A stretch of 64,000 nt of DNA. It comes from CAG-492 sp035388585 (GTDB lineage Bacteria > Bacillota > Clostridia > TANB77 > CAG-508). The stretch lies in assembly GCA_035388585.1 (NCBI GenBank), contig DAOOQE010000001.1, positions 1-64,000 on the forward strand, in the 5' to 3' direction. The position numbers were made by a program, and so were the translations under genes. Of the stretch, positions 35,777 through 43,329 are shown piece by piece; within the stretch, counting starts at the first letter, position 1; every line of letters starts with the position of its first letter. Below the pieces are notes generated by a model, which worked only from the letters and a program-made list of their open reading frames with translations, ran no database searches and had not been told where the DNA came from.

Positions 35777-35980
35777 ATGGAATACGTGGTTTTACAAGTT
35801 ATATTAAAAGAAAAATTTATAGGTACTGGTTCAGGAAATTTAACTGAATTAGAACAGGTTATTAATAAACAGGCGGAAAAAGGTTATAGATTACATACAA
35901 TTACTACAGCTTCAGCTGGAAGCAAAGGAATGCTTGGTGGAGATCGAATTCAAGCAACACTTGTTTTTGAAAAATTGTAA
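35777..35980 (+). CDS. DUF4177 small protein
   Basis: A 67-residue cytoplasmic protein matching DUF4177: YVVLQVILKEKFIGTG, then ELEQVINKQAEKGYRLHTIT and a final strand ATLVFEKL. The family is widespread and uncharacterised. ATG 35777 follows AAAGGAGAAAAACA. It lies between the Spo0A-like promoter and a MerR-type promoter and appears to be monocistronic. Confidence 0.75.
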   Translation: MEYVVLQVILKEKFIGTGSGNLTELEQVINKQAEKGYRLHTITTASAGSKGMLGGDRIQATLVFEKL

Positions 35981-35988
35981 GAATACTA

Positions 35989-36019
35989 TTGACTCTACTT
36001 TTAGGGGAGGGTGTACAAT
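35989..36019 (+). promoter_or_regulatory. MerR-type promoter with a 19-bp spacer
   Basis: TTGACT (35989-35994) and TACAAT (36014-36019) are 19 bp apart, the over-long spacing that MerR-family activators correct. The spacer contains CTCTACTTTTAGGGGAGGGT, whose right half matches known MerR operators. The merR gene starts 243 nt downstream, so autoregulation is likely. Confidence 0.7.
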
Positions 36020-36054
36020 ATTAATATGAGATTTATTGGGTTTTAAAAAATTTA

Positions 36055-36250
36055 TAAATAGGCTGGATATAAACATAAAAACAAAATATTGAAATATTTA
36101 AAAAATAGTCTGGTTATAAATTATTTAAATAGGCTGGTTAGAATTTTAAAATAAGCTGGCAAGAAATCTAAAAAAATTAGCTGCTGAGGGATTCTTAAAT
36201 ACTCTAGTTAGAAATAAAAAATAAGCTAGCTATAATCTGTATAAAATAGG
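36055..36250. repeat. Degenerate (A)TAGGCTGG repeats in the merR leader
   Basis: Six or seven degenerate copies of a unit like AAATAGGCTGGTTAGAA fill the space between the MerR-type promoter and the gene. No ORF is evident. Confidence 0.55.
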
Positions 36251-36261
36251 GTGGTGAAAAA

Positions 36262-37074
36262 ATGTACAAAATAGGAATGTTTTCTAAAATTACTAAAACT
36301 ACAGTTAAAACATTAAGATATTATGATAGAGTAGGCTTGCTTAAGCCTGAAAAAATTGATAAAAATACAAAATACAGATACTATACAACTGCTCAAATAT
36401 CAGATTTTTATGAGATTTTACTTTACAGACAGGCAGGTTTATCTATAAATCAGATTAAAGAAATCATAATTAATCACAAAAATGTGCAGACTATTTTAGA
36501 AGATCGAAAAAATGAATTGATCAATTTAAACAATCGTACCAATAAACAAATCTCATTAATAAATTATCTCTTAGAAGAGAAGAAAGAAGGTTTTTTTATG
36601 GAGTATAAGGCAATTGTTAAAGAGCTACCGGAATGTATAGTTTATTCAAAGGAGATGGTGGTTAAAGATTATAACTCATATTTTGAGGTGATACCACAAA
36701 TAGGGGAGGAAGTTAAATCAGCAAATCCAGATTTAAAATGTATACAACCAGAATATTGTTTTATTAAATATTTAGAAAATGAGTATAAGGAAAAAGATAT
36801 TCATATTGAGTTTTGCGAAGCGGTTGACAAAATAGGAATTGAAGTTGGGGATATTAAATTTAAAAAAATTCCAAGTGTAAAAGCTTTGTGTGTTATGCAT
36901 AAAGGCCCATATAGCAAGTTGAACAAGGCTTACAGCTATGCATTTAAGTGGATTGAAGAGAATAATTATCAACTTATAGACAGCCCAAGAGAAAGTTATA
37001 TTGATGGTATTTGGAATAAGGAAAATGAAGAAGACTGGCTTACAGAATTGCAGTTTCCAATAATGGCTAAATAA
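36262..37074 (+). CDS. MerR-family regulator with GyrI-like ligand domain
   Basis: A 270-residue regulator of BmrR/TipA layout. It has an N-terminal MerR winged helix (1-72: YKIGMFSKITKTTVKTLRYY, YRYYTTAQ), a coiled-coil dimer helix (about 75-110) and a C-terminal GyrI-like effector domain (about 115-270: AIVKELPE, CVMHKGPYSKLNKAY, DIYIPV-type ending DWLTELQFPIMAK). Such proteins bind amphipathic drugs or other ligands and activate promoters with 19-bp spacers; one lies upstream. ATG 36262 follows AGGGTGGTG. The last 15 codons, stop included, are tandemly echoed after the gene. Confidence 0.9.
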   Translation: MYKIGMFSKITKTTVKTLRYYDRVGLLKPEKIDKNTKYRYYTTAQISDFYEILLYRQAGLSINQIKEIIINHKNVQTILEDRKNELINLNNRTNKQISLINYLLEEKKEGFFMEYKAIVKELPECIVYSKEMVVKDYNSYFEVIPQIGEEVKSANPDLKCIQPEYCFIKYLENEYKEKDIHIEFCEAVDKIGIEVGDIKFKKIPSVKALCVMHKGPYSKLNKAYSYAFKWIEENNYQLIDSPRESYIDGIWNKENEEDWLTELQFPIMAK

Positions 37075-37215
37075 GAGGTCTGGATTGCAGAAGTGCAAAA
37101 TCCAATAATGGCTAAATAAGAGGTTTGGCTTGCGGAAATGCAAAATCCAATAATTGCTAAATAAGAGGTCTGGATTACAGAAGTGCAATTTCTAATATTA
37201 GCCAAATAAGTGGAA
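37034..37215. repeat. 45-bp in-frame echo of the merR 3' end
   Basis: The unit ending CCAATAATGGCTAAATAAGA repeats with period 45 (GCTAAATAAG at 37066, 37111 and 37156, and GCCAAATAAG at 37201). Because 45 is 15 codons, each copy reads EVW(I/L)(A/T)E(V/M)Q..I(M/I/L)AK-stop in the gene's frame. Copies differ mostly by substitutions, without frameshifts. Confidence 0.9.
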
Positions 37216-37303
37216 TGGCTTGCAGAAGAGCAACTTACTATTTTTATTAATAAGTGTTATATTGAAAATATGTAATCATTTTTTATAATAAAACAAATAA
37301 AAT

Positions 37304-37339
37304 TAAAAAAAGCAGAATAGTAAAATATTTTGCTTTTTT
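37304..37339 (+). terminator. Intrinsic terminator
   Basis: AAAAAAGCA (37305-37313) / TGCTTTTTT (37331-37339). Confidence 0.7.
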
Positions 37340-37404
37340 ATGATATAATAAAAAACAAATAAATAATCTTATTAAGCATTTTATATAATTTAAAAATTTA
37401 AAAG

Positions 37405-37640
37405 CTACAAAAAATCTATACAGAAAAAATTGAGGTTAAAATTGGAAAGTTATAAAAAATCCATACAGAAAAAATTGACGATAAAATTGAAGCGTTAGAT
37501 AACAATAAATATAGAAAAAAAGGTTAAAGTTGAACGTTAGATAACAATCAATGTTGAACTTTAGATAACAATCAATATAGAATAATAAGGTTAAAATAAG
37601 ATGTTAGATAAAAATCAAAATAAAAAAATTGAGGTTGAAA
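37405..37640. repeat. Tandem repeats incl. echoes of the next gene's SD region
   Basis: ATACAGAAAAAATTGA occurs at 37418 and 37463 (period 45), then degenerate GTTAGATAACAATCAAT units. AATTGAGGTTAAAATTGG near 37428 resembles the real SD region AATTGAGGTTGAAAATG of the gene at 37641. Confidence 0.6.
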
Positions 37641-38609
37641 ATGAGTAAGGAAAATAAAAGAAAAGATTTTTTAGAATCTTTAAAAATAATTAAAAATCAT
37701 ATGAATTGGTGCAAAATAAAGATTAATCCTGAAGATAAAGAGGAAATAAACGATTCAAGAATAGAATATGATTATGTATCTTGGGAAAACGAGAATGATG
37801 ATGTTATAGATAAAATTGATAAAATTGCAAATGAATATAAACTAACTTTGATCGATTTAATAATGAATGTACATTTTATGGTTTGTGAATATTTTGTTTT
37901 TGACGAATTTTGTTATTTTTTAGGTAAATATGATAGGGAAAAAAATATATGTACGATAGACCAAAAGTATGGAAGAAATCCTAATTCTAAATGGATAGAA
38001 GAAAGAAAAAAACATAATAGAAGAATATGTTATGAATTATCTAGATTTGTTGCTTTTAAAATAAAACAGTTAGCAAATGAAGAATGTGATGTTTTTTTAG
38101 TGTCAGATGAACATGAGTCACATTATGCAACTGCAGTTATATGCGAGAATTTTATGATTATTATAGATTCTGATGATTTTATTAAAGGTGAAGATTTAAA
38201 CAGAGTAAAATTAGGGTTAAAACTAAATGGAATTACTATTGTAAGTGATGAAAATGATATTGTTAAAAAAGCCTTAGAAAAAATAAATTTAAATAGAAAA
38301 TCTAAAAATGATTTTGATAAAGAAGTCAAAGAAGACTCTGTAAAAAAAGGTGAATTTGAATGGATAGATATTTTGTTAAATAAAACAAAAATAATAGACA
38401 ATGATGGAATCTATAAATATATGAAGCCAATACTTGAATTTAAGGGATATGAGCCAAAAAAGATATGGAAAAAAGATGGTAATAAATATATTCAAACTTT
38501 ATATTTGCCTTGGAATATGGATTACATGATAATAAATTCATTAGGCTTAGAAATATTATCTTCAAGAGAATTTTTTGATAATATTCAGGAAGGAAAATTT
38601 AGTATTTAA
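37641..38609 (+). CDS. Protein of unknown function
   Basis: A 322-residue soluble, charged protein I do not recognise. Residues 45-85 are acidic and helical. The middle (about 90-190) has CEYFVFDEFCYFLGKYDREK, a basic segment KWIEERKKHNRR and FLVSDEHESHYATAVICENFMIIIDS (shown in parts). The last has an HxxxA...D order loosely like a transglutaminase or papain-type fold, but no catalytic Cys is evident in position. A Lys/Asp linker (about 225-245) leads to a C-terminal domain of about 80 residues. TTG 37629 precedes the SD; ATG 37641 fits GAGGTTGA. Neighbours do not help. Confidence 0.5.
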   Translation: MSKENKRKDFLESLKIIKNHMNWCKIKINPEDKEEINDSRIEYDYVSWENENDDVIDKIDKIANEYKLTLIDLIMNVHFMVCEYFVFDEFCYFLGKYDREKNICTIDQKYGRNPNSKWIEERKKHNRRICYELSRFVAFKIKQLANEECDVFLVSDEHESHYATAVICENFMIIIDSDDFIKGEDLNRVKLGLKLNGITIVSDENDIVKKALEKINLNRKSKNDFDKEVKEDSVKKGEFEWIDILLNKTKIIDNDGIYKYMKPILEFKGYEPKKIWKKDGNKYIQTLYLPWNMDYMIINSLGLEILSSREFFDNIQEGKFSI

Positions 38610-38655
38610 TTTTTTTGTTGTATAATATAAAAAATAAGCATTTAGGGGGATAATG

Positions 38656-39252
38656 ATGAAACAAATAGAAATAACTGTAAGATTAAAAGAAAAAATTGAA
38701 GAAGCAGTAAAAAAACTTGAAGAAAATGGATTTAAAAAAATACGAGAAAGTGATATATATGATATATATTTAACTAATTTAGAAAAAGAAATCACCAACG
38801 AAAATATAAAAGATTTTTTAAAACAATCATTATTATTAAGAAGCTTAAAATTAGATTCTAAGGTAATAAAAAAAATAACATATAAAAATAAGGAACTAGA
38901 CAGTAATGGAGATGTTGTCTCAGAAGAAAAGGTGAATTTAAATTGTGATGATTTAGAAAGTGCTGAAAAATTATTTAAATGTCTAAAGTTTTATAAACTA
39001 GTTGAAGTAAAATATCATGTTACAGTTTATGAAAAAGAAGGAAAAGAATTCGCTTTTCAAGAAGTAGAAAACTTAGGAACTCTTATAGAATATGAAAATA
39101 ACAATGACTTTTCAAATAAATCATTTTTAGAAATAAATAATGCAAAAAAAGAAATGATAAATGATATAAAAAAATATAAAATAAATATAACAGAGGAAAC
39201 TGATGTAAAAAAAGCATGCGAATTATTAAGACAAAAATTACAATTATCATAA
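38656..39252 (+). CDS. CYTH-domain protein (class IV cyclase / triphosphatase-like)
   Basis: A 198-residue protein with the CYTH layout: N-terminal QIEITVRLK (ExExK-like), helix with LEENGFKKIRESDIYDIYLT, then alternating charged strands (LRSLKLDS, KKITYKNKELDSNGDV) and an EVEN strand near the end of the barrel. CYTH enzymes hydrolyse triphosphates such as thiamine triphosphate or make cAMP, using Mg2+ and acidic/basic tunnel residues. Which activity applies is unclear. ATG 38653 is also possible; the SD AGGGGGA fits 38656 better. Confidence 0.6.
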   Translation: MKQIEITVRLKEKIEEAVKKLEENGFKKIRESDIYDIYLTNLEKEITNENIKDFLKQSLLLRSLKLDSKVIKKITYKNKELDSNGDVVSEEKVNLNCDDLESAEKLFKCLKFYKLVEVKYHVTVYEKEGKEFAFQEVENLGTLIEYENNNDFSNKSFLEINNAKKEMINDIKKYKINITEETDVKKACELLRQKLQLS

Positions 39253-39311
39253 TCAAATAATTTGTAAAAAGTTTAAAAAATACGCGGCTGAAATATTTTT
39301 AAAAAATTTAG

Positions 39312-39515
39312 GGAGTTAACTTATTTTTTGGTTTAAATGATTCATGGGTGAACACAAATAAAGATATGATATTTTTATCAAGAGATCAGGTTATTGAATT
39401 ATTTAAGGATTTATTTGAAATAGTTGAGTTTGATGAGATAGAAAAAGATGGGGAAACAGCGCTAGGAAAACCTAAACACTGGCACATATATAATGTAATT
39501 GCAAAGAAAAAATAG
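39312..39515 (+). pseudogene. C-terminal stump of a class I methyltransferase
   Basis: The frame reads LFFGLNDSWVNTNKDMIFLS, then VIELFKDLFEIVEFDEIEKD and GKPKHWHIYNVIAKKK-stop. This matches the end of SAM-dependent methyltransferases (GxNDSW...FL...E..DG.TA.G..KHWHI). The SAM-binding part is missing, and an in-frame stop precedes residue 1. It is a remnant. Confidence 0.6.
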
Positions 39516-39531
39516 CAGAATGGTGCCAAAA

Positions 39532-39561
39532 TTGACAGTGCAACCAGTATTATGTTATCAT
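39532..39561 (+). promoter_or_regulatory. Probable promoter of the next gene
   Basis: TTGACA (39532-39537), 18-bp spacer, TATCAT (39556-39561), 57 nt before ATG 39618. Confidence 0.5.
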
Positions 39562-39617
39562 TAAGTTATTACTGGAATCCAAATGGATTTATATTAAAAC
39601 AAAGGGGTGCATTATTT

Positions 39618-40157
39618 ATGAAAAATAGTAGTATTTTTAGTGAATTATTTAAAGGGCATTCTAAAAGAGAAAATCATTTTGAACGGAATTTATACAAGAT
39701 GATTTTTTCAAATCTTTTAAAAAAAGAATCGGAAGAAGTTACTGGGCACATAAAACGGTTAGCCGAACTAAAAGAAGAACTAAAATCTGCAAAGGATGCA
39801 ATTAATCCTGAATTTGGTTTGATTTTTTTAATGGCACTTTCGAAAAGCGATTTGGGTATTAATGATGACAACAAAAAGAATAATGACAACAAAAACAATG
39901 AAAAACACATGGAAATTTATTATATAGCAATAAAAAAGTATATTGCTAATATTGAAGAAGAAATTAATAGTATTAAGCATAATTTATGTATCTTGATTTT
40001 AGAAGAGATTAGGATAAACAATTCTAAGTATTTGTTCGAAATACTTAGACAAAAAAAATATAATAGAATTGAGTTGATTAAGGAATATTTGAAGATTTCA
40101 GAAGAAATTGTAGAATCAGCAAATAAAGATTGTGGAATATTAAAAAAGTTTTTTTGA
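39618..40157 (+). CDS. Helical protein of unknown function
   Basis: A 179-residue soluble protein, almost all helix by composition. Segment 1 is about 20-70 (ERNLYKMIFSNLLKKESEEV, then HIKRLAELKEELKSAKDAI, coiled-coil-like). An Asn/Lys/Asp linker follows (about 85-100: NDDNKKNNDNKNNEK), then three more helices. I recognise no domain. The open frame extends to 39552, but that overlaps the promoter; AAAGGGG fits ATG 39618. It lies in a run of three separately transcribed unplaced genes, with a terminator after it. Confidence 0.5.
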   Translation: MKNSSIFSELFKGHSKRENHFERNLYKMIFSNLLKKESEEVTGHIKRLAELKEELKSAKDAINPEFGLIFLMALSKSDLGINDDNKKNNDNKNNEKHMEIYYIAIKKYIANIEEEINSIKHNLCILILEEIRINNSKYLFEILRQKKYNRIELIKEYLKISEEIVESANKDCGILKKFF

Positions 40158-40180
40158 AAAAGTAAATGAGAAAATTATGG

Positions 40181-40212
40181 CAGAAAGTATAATAATTTAT
40201 ACTTTCTGTTTT
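40181..40212 (+). terminator. Intrinsic terminator
   Basis: CAGAAAGTATA (40181-40191) / TATACTTTCTG (40198-40208), perfect 11-bp stem, then TTTT. Confidence 0.85.
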
Positions 40213-40226
40213 AAATTTGTTAAAAT

Positions 40227-40255
40227 TGACAATGTTATGTTAATATGTTAGAATT
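40227..40255 (+). promoter_or_regulatory. Promoter of the gene at 40386
   Basis: TTGACA (40227-40232), 17-bp spacer, TAGAAT (40250-40255). The leader contains a small hairpin, GATTGCA/TGCAATC (40294-40311). Confidence 0.6.
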
Positions 40256-40385
40256 CTATCATATTAAATTTTAATTTAAGTTCCTTTTTAGCTGATTGCA
40301 TTTTTGCAATCTATTACATACAGACGAACATTCTACAGAGCGTTTACAACTATGTAACGACATTCAAAATTTTGGAGGAATAAAA

Positions 40386-41192
40386 GTGAAAAAAACATAT
40401 GAGAAAAGCACAGTTTCTATAAGCGAGGGTTCAAATTTCATTCTTAATGAGGAGGCAAAACAAAAAAGCATATTAGATGAGCAAGATTTAAAATTCCATG
40501 GCATAGGGCACAATATATTTAAAATATACGGTATTTTAGAGCATGGAATACTTACACCAAAGGATTCCCATAAATCTGATTTGTATAGCACAAATTATTG
40601 TAATTTTGAAAAGGAAAATGTTGTTCCTGTGGTGGAATCACCAAGCATTAGCAATAATAATTGTTTGGCATACAAAAAGTATATTGAAGTTGGAATGTCG
40701 TTTATAATTAAAGGTTTATCCAATAAAAGACTGGATAATAAGAGTTATAACATGATTTCTGAGGACGAATTATTTTACAATGGAAGTATATCTCCGAATA
40801 ATATTTTTGGAATTGTTTTATCATCTAGGATACAAAACAAATCAATTTCTCAGTTAAGAATATTAAATTTCGTGGGATATGCCTATGCAGAAAATACTTG
40901 TAATAATATTATTCAATATATAAGCAAAAATGTTGAGATTGACACAGTTGCATTATATAACTGGATTAACAAAAAAGAGCAATTGATACAGGATGACACA
41001 ATGAAATCTAAGGATAAGAGAATACACGTTAAGGAAATAACTGAACAAATAGACACTCTGCTTTCATTACACATGGAAGAATATTTTAAAAAAATAATGA
41101 ATATAGAGTCTGTTACAGTAAAAGAAGTTGTAAATCACATCACTCAGGGCAAAATCGCTTTGTTTGATGAGCAAGGCTATTTAATTAAATAA
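40386..41192 (+). CDS. Unknown protein, weak ADP-ribosyltransferase-like motif
   Basis: A 268-residue soluble protein without a family I can name. Residues 38-62 read FHGIGHNIFKIYGILEHGIL, like the H-G...I..ILxHGI opening of ART-fold enzymes (for example KptA- or PARP-type). A matching catalytic glutamate cannot be fixed by eye, so this is only a hint. The centre has repeated SISPNN/SISQL elements; the C-terminus is helical (EITEQIDTLLSLHMEEYFKK). The frame is open to 40296, but TTGGAGG with GTG 40386 is the better start. It has its own promoter. Confidence 0.45.
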   Translation: MKKTYEKSTVSISEGSNFILNEEAKQKSILDEQDLKFHGIGHNIFKIYGILEHGILTPKDSHKSDLYSTNYCNFEKENVVPVVESPSISNNNCLAYKKYIEVGMSFIIKGLSNKRLDNKSYNMISEDELFYNGSISPNNIFGIVLSSRIQNKSISQLRILNFVGYAYAENTCNNIIQYISKNVEIDTVALYNWINKKEQLIQDDTMKSKDKRIHVKEITEQIDTLLSLHMEEYFKKIMNIESVTVKEVVNHITQGKIALFDEQGYLIK

Positions 41193-41240
41193 TTCCCGCA
41201 TAACATTATAATTATAAAAATGGATTTGGAGGAAATTTAT

Positions 41241-41978
41241 ATGAATAAGCATTTTAAAAGTATTCCAGAGAGTATTTCAAAATCCACTGCACAAAACGAA
41301 AACAATAACGTTTCAAACAATGGGCAAAAGAAAAGTTTGTTAAATGGGCAAAAAAATAATCGGAATGTTTCATCAGATTTAAAAAATCAAGAGTCTATTA
41401 ATTCCATTGGGCAAAAAAATGATCATATTGTCTCATCAGATTTAAAAAATCAAGATTCTAGATTTTCCATTGGGCAAGAAAAGAATAATGTTGTTCCATC
41501 AGATTTAAAAAATCAAGATTCTAATCTCACTATAGAAAAAATAAAAAACTGGAGTGAGTGTGCAATTCTTGAAAATAGTAAAGCTGAAACTACAGTTTTA
41601 TTGATTAAATGGTTGCTTCAAGCTACTGATATTTCTTATTTTTCATCTCAGGCTTTTTCAGAGGTACGAAATGTTTATAGAAAGAGGAATAATTTGTCCA
41701 ATAGTTTGTATTTTCAAATTGTATTAGATTTTTTGGATAGAAAAAAAGGAGATTTAAATATACAAAATTACAAATATAAATCATTTTGCCATGGCTTAAT
41801 GTATGACGTATTTGTTTCTGCGTGTAGAAATTTTCCAAAAGTAACCGTGTTAGAAAAATTTCTAAATCTAGCTTTAGAGTTAGATATGAATCTCAAAATT
41901 GCAAAAAAAGACATTGTATTTTTAACTAAATTAGGTGTTAATGAAGATATTCTAAATAGATATCAGCTTATGTTTTAA
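41241..41978 (+). CDS. Repeat-containing protein of unknown function
   Basis: A 245-residue protein. The N-terminal half (about 25-105) is low-complexity, Asn/Ser/Gln/Lys-rich, with three copies of a 21-residue unit such as IGQKNDHIVSSDLKNQDSRF. The C-terminal 140 residues are helical (TVLLIKWLLQATDISYFSSQ, FLNLALELDMNLKIAKKDIV) and may be the functional domain. ATG 41220 precedes the SD; TTGGAGGAAATTTAT points to ATG 41241. The gene's 3' end is tandemly echoed downstream. Confidence 0.5.
   Translation: MNKHFKSIPESISKSTAQNENNNVSNNGQKKSLLNGQKNNRNVSSDLKNQESINSIGQKNDHIVSSDLKNQDSRFSIGQEKNNVVPSDLKNQDSNLTIEKIKNWSECAILENSKAETTVLLIKWLLQATDISYFSSQAFSEVRNVYRKRNNLSNSLYFQIVLDFLDRKKGDLNIQNYKYKSFCHGLMYDVFVSACRNFPKVTVLEKFLNLALELDMNLKIAKKDIVFLTKLGVNEDILNRYQLMF
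41325..41520. repeat. 63-bp coding tandem repeat
   Basis: CATCAGATTTAAAAAATCAA occurs at 41371, 41434 and 41497: period 63, or 21 codons, with half copies before. It encodes the GQK...SSDLKNQ(E/D)S units of the gene at 41241. Confidence 0.9.
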
Positions 41979-42125
41979 TTTCAGAAAATATAATTATAGA
42001 ACTCTTTTAAATGTAGATATTTTAAATAGATATCAACTTACGTTTTAATTTCAGAAAATATAATTATAGAACTCTTTTAAATATAGATATTCTAAATAGA
42101 TATCAACCTACGTTTTAATTTCATT
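41946..42125. repeat. 70-bp echo of a gene's 3' end
   Basis: GATATTCTAAATAGATATCA occurs at 41946 (inside the gene), 42016 and 42086, period 70. The unit includes the last codons (DILNRYQLMF-stop) and the spacer after them; 70 is not a multiple of three. Confidence 0.9.
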
Positions 42126-42157
42126 ATAGAACTCTTTTATAAGAGTTCTATTTTTTG
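42126..42157 (+). terminator. Intrinsic terminator
   Basis: ATAGAACTCTT (42126-42136) / AAGAGTTCTAT (42141-42151), then TTTTT. Half of the left arm (AGAACTCTTTTA) also occurs in each 70-bp unit upstream. Confidence 0.85.
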
Positions 42158-42279
42158 TTTCAATGTTAATAGTTGGGGTGGCAATTCAGAAATGAGTTGC
42201 CATCTCTTTATTTTCGCCAATTTTAATATTTTCTATTAATAGTTTTAAAAAAACATGGTGAATTTCAAGGAGAAAGCAG

Positions 42280-42405
42280 ATGATAAGTAGGCAAATAAGA
42301 GAAAAAGGAGATATAAGTAAAATAACTAAAATGTTAGAAGATAAAGAATACTTGAATATAATAACATTTACAAAACTCATACGAAGTTTCTTAAATTTTA
42401 AATAA
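42280..42405 (+). CDS. Possible 41-residue protein
   Basis: MISRQIREKGDISKITKMLE continues to LIRSFLNFK-stop. It has a good SD (AAGGAGAAAGCAG) before ATG 42280. It is basic and amphipathic with no known family; it could also be a relic of a longer gene. Confidence 0.35.
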   Translation: MISRQIREKGDISKITKMLEDKEYLNIITFTKLIRSFLNFK

Positions 42406-42409
42406 TTGA

Positions 42410-42437
42410 TTGACAAAGTATAAAATAATGATATAAT
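42410..42437 (+). promoter_or_regulatory. Sigma-A-type promoter of the DUF134 operon
   Basis: TTGACA (42410-42415), 16-bp spacer, TATAAT (42432-42437). Confidence 0.75.
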
Positions 42438-42473
42438 ATAATGAGCATATGCACAAAACGTAAAGGAGGAGTT

Positions 42474-42926
42474 ATGCCAAGACCTAGAAAATGTAAAAGA
42501 ATTGGATTTATACCAAATACAACAAGTTTTGTACCTGAAGGCGACTTTGAAAAAAATGATGATTTTATTTCTATGAGTTTAGAAGAATTAGAGTCTATCA
42601 GATTAATGGATTTACTTGAATTTGATCAAATTAAAAGTGCTGAAGAAATGAATATTTCAAGAGGTACAATGCAAAGAATACTAAATTCAGCAAGAAAAAA
42701 AGTAGCAGATTCTTTAATAAATGGAAAAAAAATTATAATTTCAGGTGGAGACTATAAGATAAGTAGTTGTAAATATATTTGTGAAAAGTGTGGAGATAGA
42801 TACTTAGAAAATAAAGATTCTAAAGTTAAGTGTCCTTCTTGTGGAAGTAATAAGTATATTTGTGGAAGTAAAAAAGAATTTTGTTTAAAGAATTGTAATA
42901 GATATAGGGGGGCGCAATATGAGTAA
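42474..42926 (+). CDS. DUF134 HTH protein with C-terminal zinc ribbon
   Basis: 150 residues. The DUF134 N-terminus MPRPRKCKRIGFIPN is followed by a sigma-70 region-4-like helix-turn-helix (about 40-90: LEELESIRLMDLLEFDQIKS, then MNISRGTMQRILNSARKKVA) and a zinc-ribbon-like tail with CxxC pairs (CEKCGD, CPSCGS). It is a predicted DNA-binding protein and, as first gene, the probable local regulator of the Fe-S/NifX genes behind it. AAAGGAGGAG sets ATG 42474. Confidence 0.85.
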   Translation: MPRPRKCKRIGFIPNTTSFVPEGDFEKNDDFISMSLEELESIRLMDLLEFDQIKSAEEMNISRGTMQRILNSARKKVADSLINGKKIIISGGDYKISSCKYICEKCGDRYLENKDSKVKCPSCGSNKYICGSKKEFCLKNCNRYRGAQYE

Positions 42927-42972
42927 TTGTGAAAATAATTTGTTTAAAAATTTTAAATTAGAAAGGAAGTAA
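42919..42972 (+). CDS. Possible 17-residue coupled ORF
   Basis: MSNCENNLFKNFKLERK-stop overlaps the end of the DUF134 gene, behind GGGGGGCGCAAT. In related operons this place often holds a larger Mrp/Nbp35-like gene with a Cys-containing start; this could be its vestige, or a coupling element for the next gene. Inference only. Confidence 0.3.
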   Translation: MSNCENNLFKNFKLERK

Positions 42973-42976
42973 TAAT

Positions 42977-43312
42977 ATGAAAATATTTATATCAGCAGAA
43001 ACAAGAGAAAAAGATAGTTTAATGGACCCAAGGTTTGGAAGGTGTCAAGTTTTTATTGTATATGATACTGAAACAAAGCAATTTACATCAGTGGGTAATC
43101 CTGGTTATACATCAGGAGGAGGAGCAGGAATACAGGCTAGCAATTTTTTAATAGATCAGAAAGCAGATATATTAATAACTGGACATTTAGGGCCAAATGC
43201 ACAAGAAGTTTTAAAGAATTCGAAAATAAAAGTATATACTTCTGTTCCAAAAAGTATAAGTGAAATATTAAAAGATTATTTGGAAAATAAATTAGTAGAA
43301 ATTACTAATTAA
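42977..43312 (+). CDS. NifX/NifB-type dinitrogenase-cofactor-fold protein
   Basis: A 111-residue single-domain protein of the NifX/NafY fold (PF02579): IFISAETREKDSLMDPRFGR, FIVYDTETKQF, GAGIQASNFLIDQKADILIT, GHLGPNAQEVL. These bind iron-containing clusters or cofactors. No nitrogenase genes are present, so a role as Fe-S carrier or sensor is more likely. ATG 42977 follows AAAGGAAGTAATAAT. Confidence 0.85.
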   Translation: MKIFISAETREKDSLMDPRFGRCQVFIVYDTETKQFTSVGNPGYTSGGGAGIQASNFLIDQKADILITGHLGPNAQEVLKNSKIKVYTSVPKSISEILKDYLENKLVEITN

Positions 43313-43329
43313 GAACTGAGGTGTTTTTA

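Noticed and set aside
36772..37205. Minus-strand frames with repeated YLAIIGFC-type units over the merR tail
   Set aside because: The periodicity only reflects the 45-bp DNA repeat; the plus strand holds the real gene end.
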